Source: Candidatus Methylomirabilota bacterium
GTDB taxonomy: Bacteria > Methylomirabilota > Methylomirabilia > Methylomirabilales > CSP1-5
Reading direction: 5' to 3'
Assembly: GCA_022615475.1 (NCBI GenBank)
Contig: JAKEGQ010000173.1
Coordinates: forward strand, 1-5,457
DNA: 5,457 nt
Both the position numbers and the translations under genes were made by a program. Below the pieces are notes generated by a model that did not search any database, was not told the DNA's origin, and saw only the letters and a list, made by a program, of their open reading frames with translations. Positions 4,267 through 5,457 of this stretch are shown here, one piece after another. Each line of letters begins with the position of its first letter. Positions within the stretch are counted from its first letter, which is position 1.

Positions 4267-5457
4267 TTACCCCAGGGGGAATATCCCCGGTCCTTTCCTT
4301 TTTTTGCCCGCCTGGAGCACCTGCCGCATGAGTCGCTGGGTCTGTTGAAACTGCCGCAAAAGCTGGTTCACCTCCGCCACCGATGTCCCGGACCCCTTGG
4401 CGATGCGCTGCCGCCGGCTCCCATTCAGGATCGCCGGGTTCCGCTGCTCCTCCCGGGTCATAGAATTCAGAATGGCCTCCATCCGGGTGAACGCCCTGCC
4501 GTCGACCTGCAGGTCGCCCATTCCCGCAGGGAGGCCCGGGAGCATCCCGATGATCTCCTCGATCGATCCCATCCCTCGCATCTGGACGAGCTGTTCGCGA
4601 AAGTCCTCGAGTGTATACGCATCCCGCTGGATCTTTCGCGCCAGCTCCTCAGCCCGTGCCCGATCCACCGCGGCCTCTGCCCGCTCCACCAGGGACAGGA
4701 CATCGCCCATCCCGAGGATCCGCGAGGCCATCCGCTCTGGATGAAACGGCTCGAGCGCGTCCAGCTTCTCTCCAACGCCGATGAACTTGATGGGACATCC
4801 GGTCACGGCCCGAATTGAGAGGGCCGCCCCTCCCCGGGCATCCCCATCCAGCTTGGTCAGGATCAGACCGCTGAGGCCCACCGCACGATGAAAGGCGGTG
4901 GCGACGCCGAGCGCGTCCTGACCGGTCATGGCATCCAACACCAAGAGGGTCTCGCCCGGACGGACCGCCTCCGTGACGGCCCGGAGTTCTGCCATGAGGC
5001 CATCATCCACGTGCAGCCTCCCTTGGGTGTCCACGAGAACCGGGTCGAGGCCTCTGTCTCGGGCGTATCGGACCGCCTCGTGACAGAGGTCCGGGGGTGA
5101 CGCGCGAGAATCGGTAAAGACCTCGACCCCGATCTTCCCCGCGATCACCTGAAGCTGCGACGCCGCTGCGGGGCGACGCGTATCCGCCGCGACGAGGAGA
5201 GGCGTCTGCCCCTGTCCCTTGAGGAGCGTGGCCAGCTTCCCCGCCGTGGTGGTCTTGCCGGACCCTTGAAGCCCGACAAGCAGTACCACCGACGGCGGGT
5301 GGGGCGCGGAGGCCATGCCGGTCCCCTTCCCGCCCAAGAGCAGCGTGAGCTCCTCAAAGACGATCTTAACGACCTGCTGCCCCGGGGTGAGCGACTGAAG
5401 GACGTCGCGGCCAACGGCCCGGTCCCGGACCCGATTCAGAAAATCCTTCACCACACC
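4267..5457 (-). CDS. ffh: Signal recognition particle GTPase Ffh (5' partial)
   Basis: Ffh binds SRP RNA and signal peptides of nascent membrane proteins and, with FtsY, delivers them to the Sec translocon. 396 residues are present; about 45 N-terminal residues of the N domain are cut off by the window edge. The fragment begins in the N domain (VVKDFLNRV, LTPGQQVVKIV). The G domain follows with G1 GLQGSGKTTT (about 62-71), DTRRPAA (92-98), G3 DTQGR (143-147, usually DTAGR), G4 TKLDGDARGG (201-210) and the closing GVGEKLDALEPFHPERMASRILGMGD. The M domain includes MRGMGSIEEIIGMLPG, RMEAILNSMT and the RNA-binding GSRRQRIAKGSG (346-357). It ends KKRKGPGIFPLG, without a long Met/Gly-rich tail. It is followed by rpsP after 35 bases. 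The Ala-to-Gln change in G3 is the only oddity. Confidence 0.97.
   Translation of the reverse strand, partial: GVVKDFLNRVRDRAVGRDVLQSLTPGQQVVKIVFEELTLLLGGKGTGMASAPHPPSVVLLVGLQGSGKTTTAGKLATLLKGQGQTPLLVAADTRRPAAASQLQVIAGKIGVEVFTDSRASPPDLCHEAVRYARDRGLDPVLVDTQGRLHVDDGLMAELRAVTEAVRPGETLLVLDAMTGQDALGVATAFHRAVGLSGLILTKLDGDARGGAALSIRAVTGCPIKFIGVGEKLDALEPFHPERMASRILGMGDVLSLVERAEAAVDRARAEELARKIQRDAYTLEDFREQLVQMRGMGSIEEIIGMLPGLPAGMGDLQVDGRAFTRMEAILNSMTREEQRNPAILNGSRRQRIAKGSGTSVAEVNQLLRQFQQTQRLMRQVLQAGKKRKGPGIFPLG

Noticed and set aside
4276..4288. Inverted repeat GGGGA-ATA-TCCCC near the ffh stop as a terminator
   Set aside because: It lies within the last ffh codons, is short, and has no T run after it on the minus strand; rpsP follows in the same operon.
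1..5457. Search for tRNA, rRNA, SRP RNA, CRISPR repeats, insertion sequences or attachment sites
   Set aside because: By eye no cloverleaf, rRNA-like conserved block, regularly spaced repeats, transposase gene or terminal inverted repeats were found; the window is almost wholly filled by the genes listed.

Overview
The window is a GC-rich bacterial chromosome segment. Every gene I can support is on the minus strand, so reading order is from high to low coordinates. Most of it is one tightly packed housekeeping operon: ffh (5' end cut by the window edge) - rpsP - khpA-like KH gene - rimM - trmD - rplS - rnhB - yraN - a 61-residue zinc-ribbon protein. A clear rho-independent terminator at 715-740 closes it. 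Below that a second unit begins, a TetR-family repressor with a palindromic operator at its start, followed after 9 bases by the first 32 codons of an exported protein that runs off the low edge.

The gene order ffh-rpsP-KH-rimM-trmD-rplS-rnhB-yraN is a widespread bacterial arrangement, so it does not fix the taxon. High GC, frequent GTG starts, strong purine-rich Shine-Dalgarno sequences and a Sec signal peptide on the gene next to a TetR regulator fit a GC-rich Gram-negative-type lineage (for example a deltaproteobacterial, NC10 or Rokubacteria-like genome). That placement is inference, not proof.

The operon couples protein targeting (Ffh), ribosome parts (S16, L19), 30S maturation (RimM, with S16 as a relevant substrate region), an RNA-binding KH protein, tRNA m1G37 methylation (TrmD), RNA:DNA hybrid removal (RNase HII) and a predicted nuclease-fold protein (YraN). 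Genes are separated by 3 to 93 bases or overlap by 4 to 14 bases, so translational coupling is likely through most of it. The longest non-coding stretches are 93 bases between rpsP and the KH gene (with a small hairpin) and 96 bases between the zinc-ribbon gene and tetR (terminator, a promoter-like pair and the operator). No stretch over 300 bases lacks a gene.

I see no RNA gene, mobile element, CRISPR array or obviously new multi-gene system. The points worth a second look are: trmD, whose conserved N-terminus has no ATG/GTG/TTG start and seems to begin at CTG; the unassigned zinc-ribbon protein translationally coupled to yraN; an unusual DTQGR in place of DTAGR in the Ffh GTPase G3 motif; and the TetR operator that covers its own ribosome-binding region.
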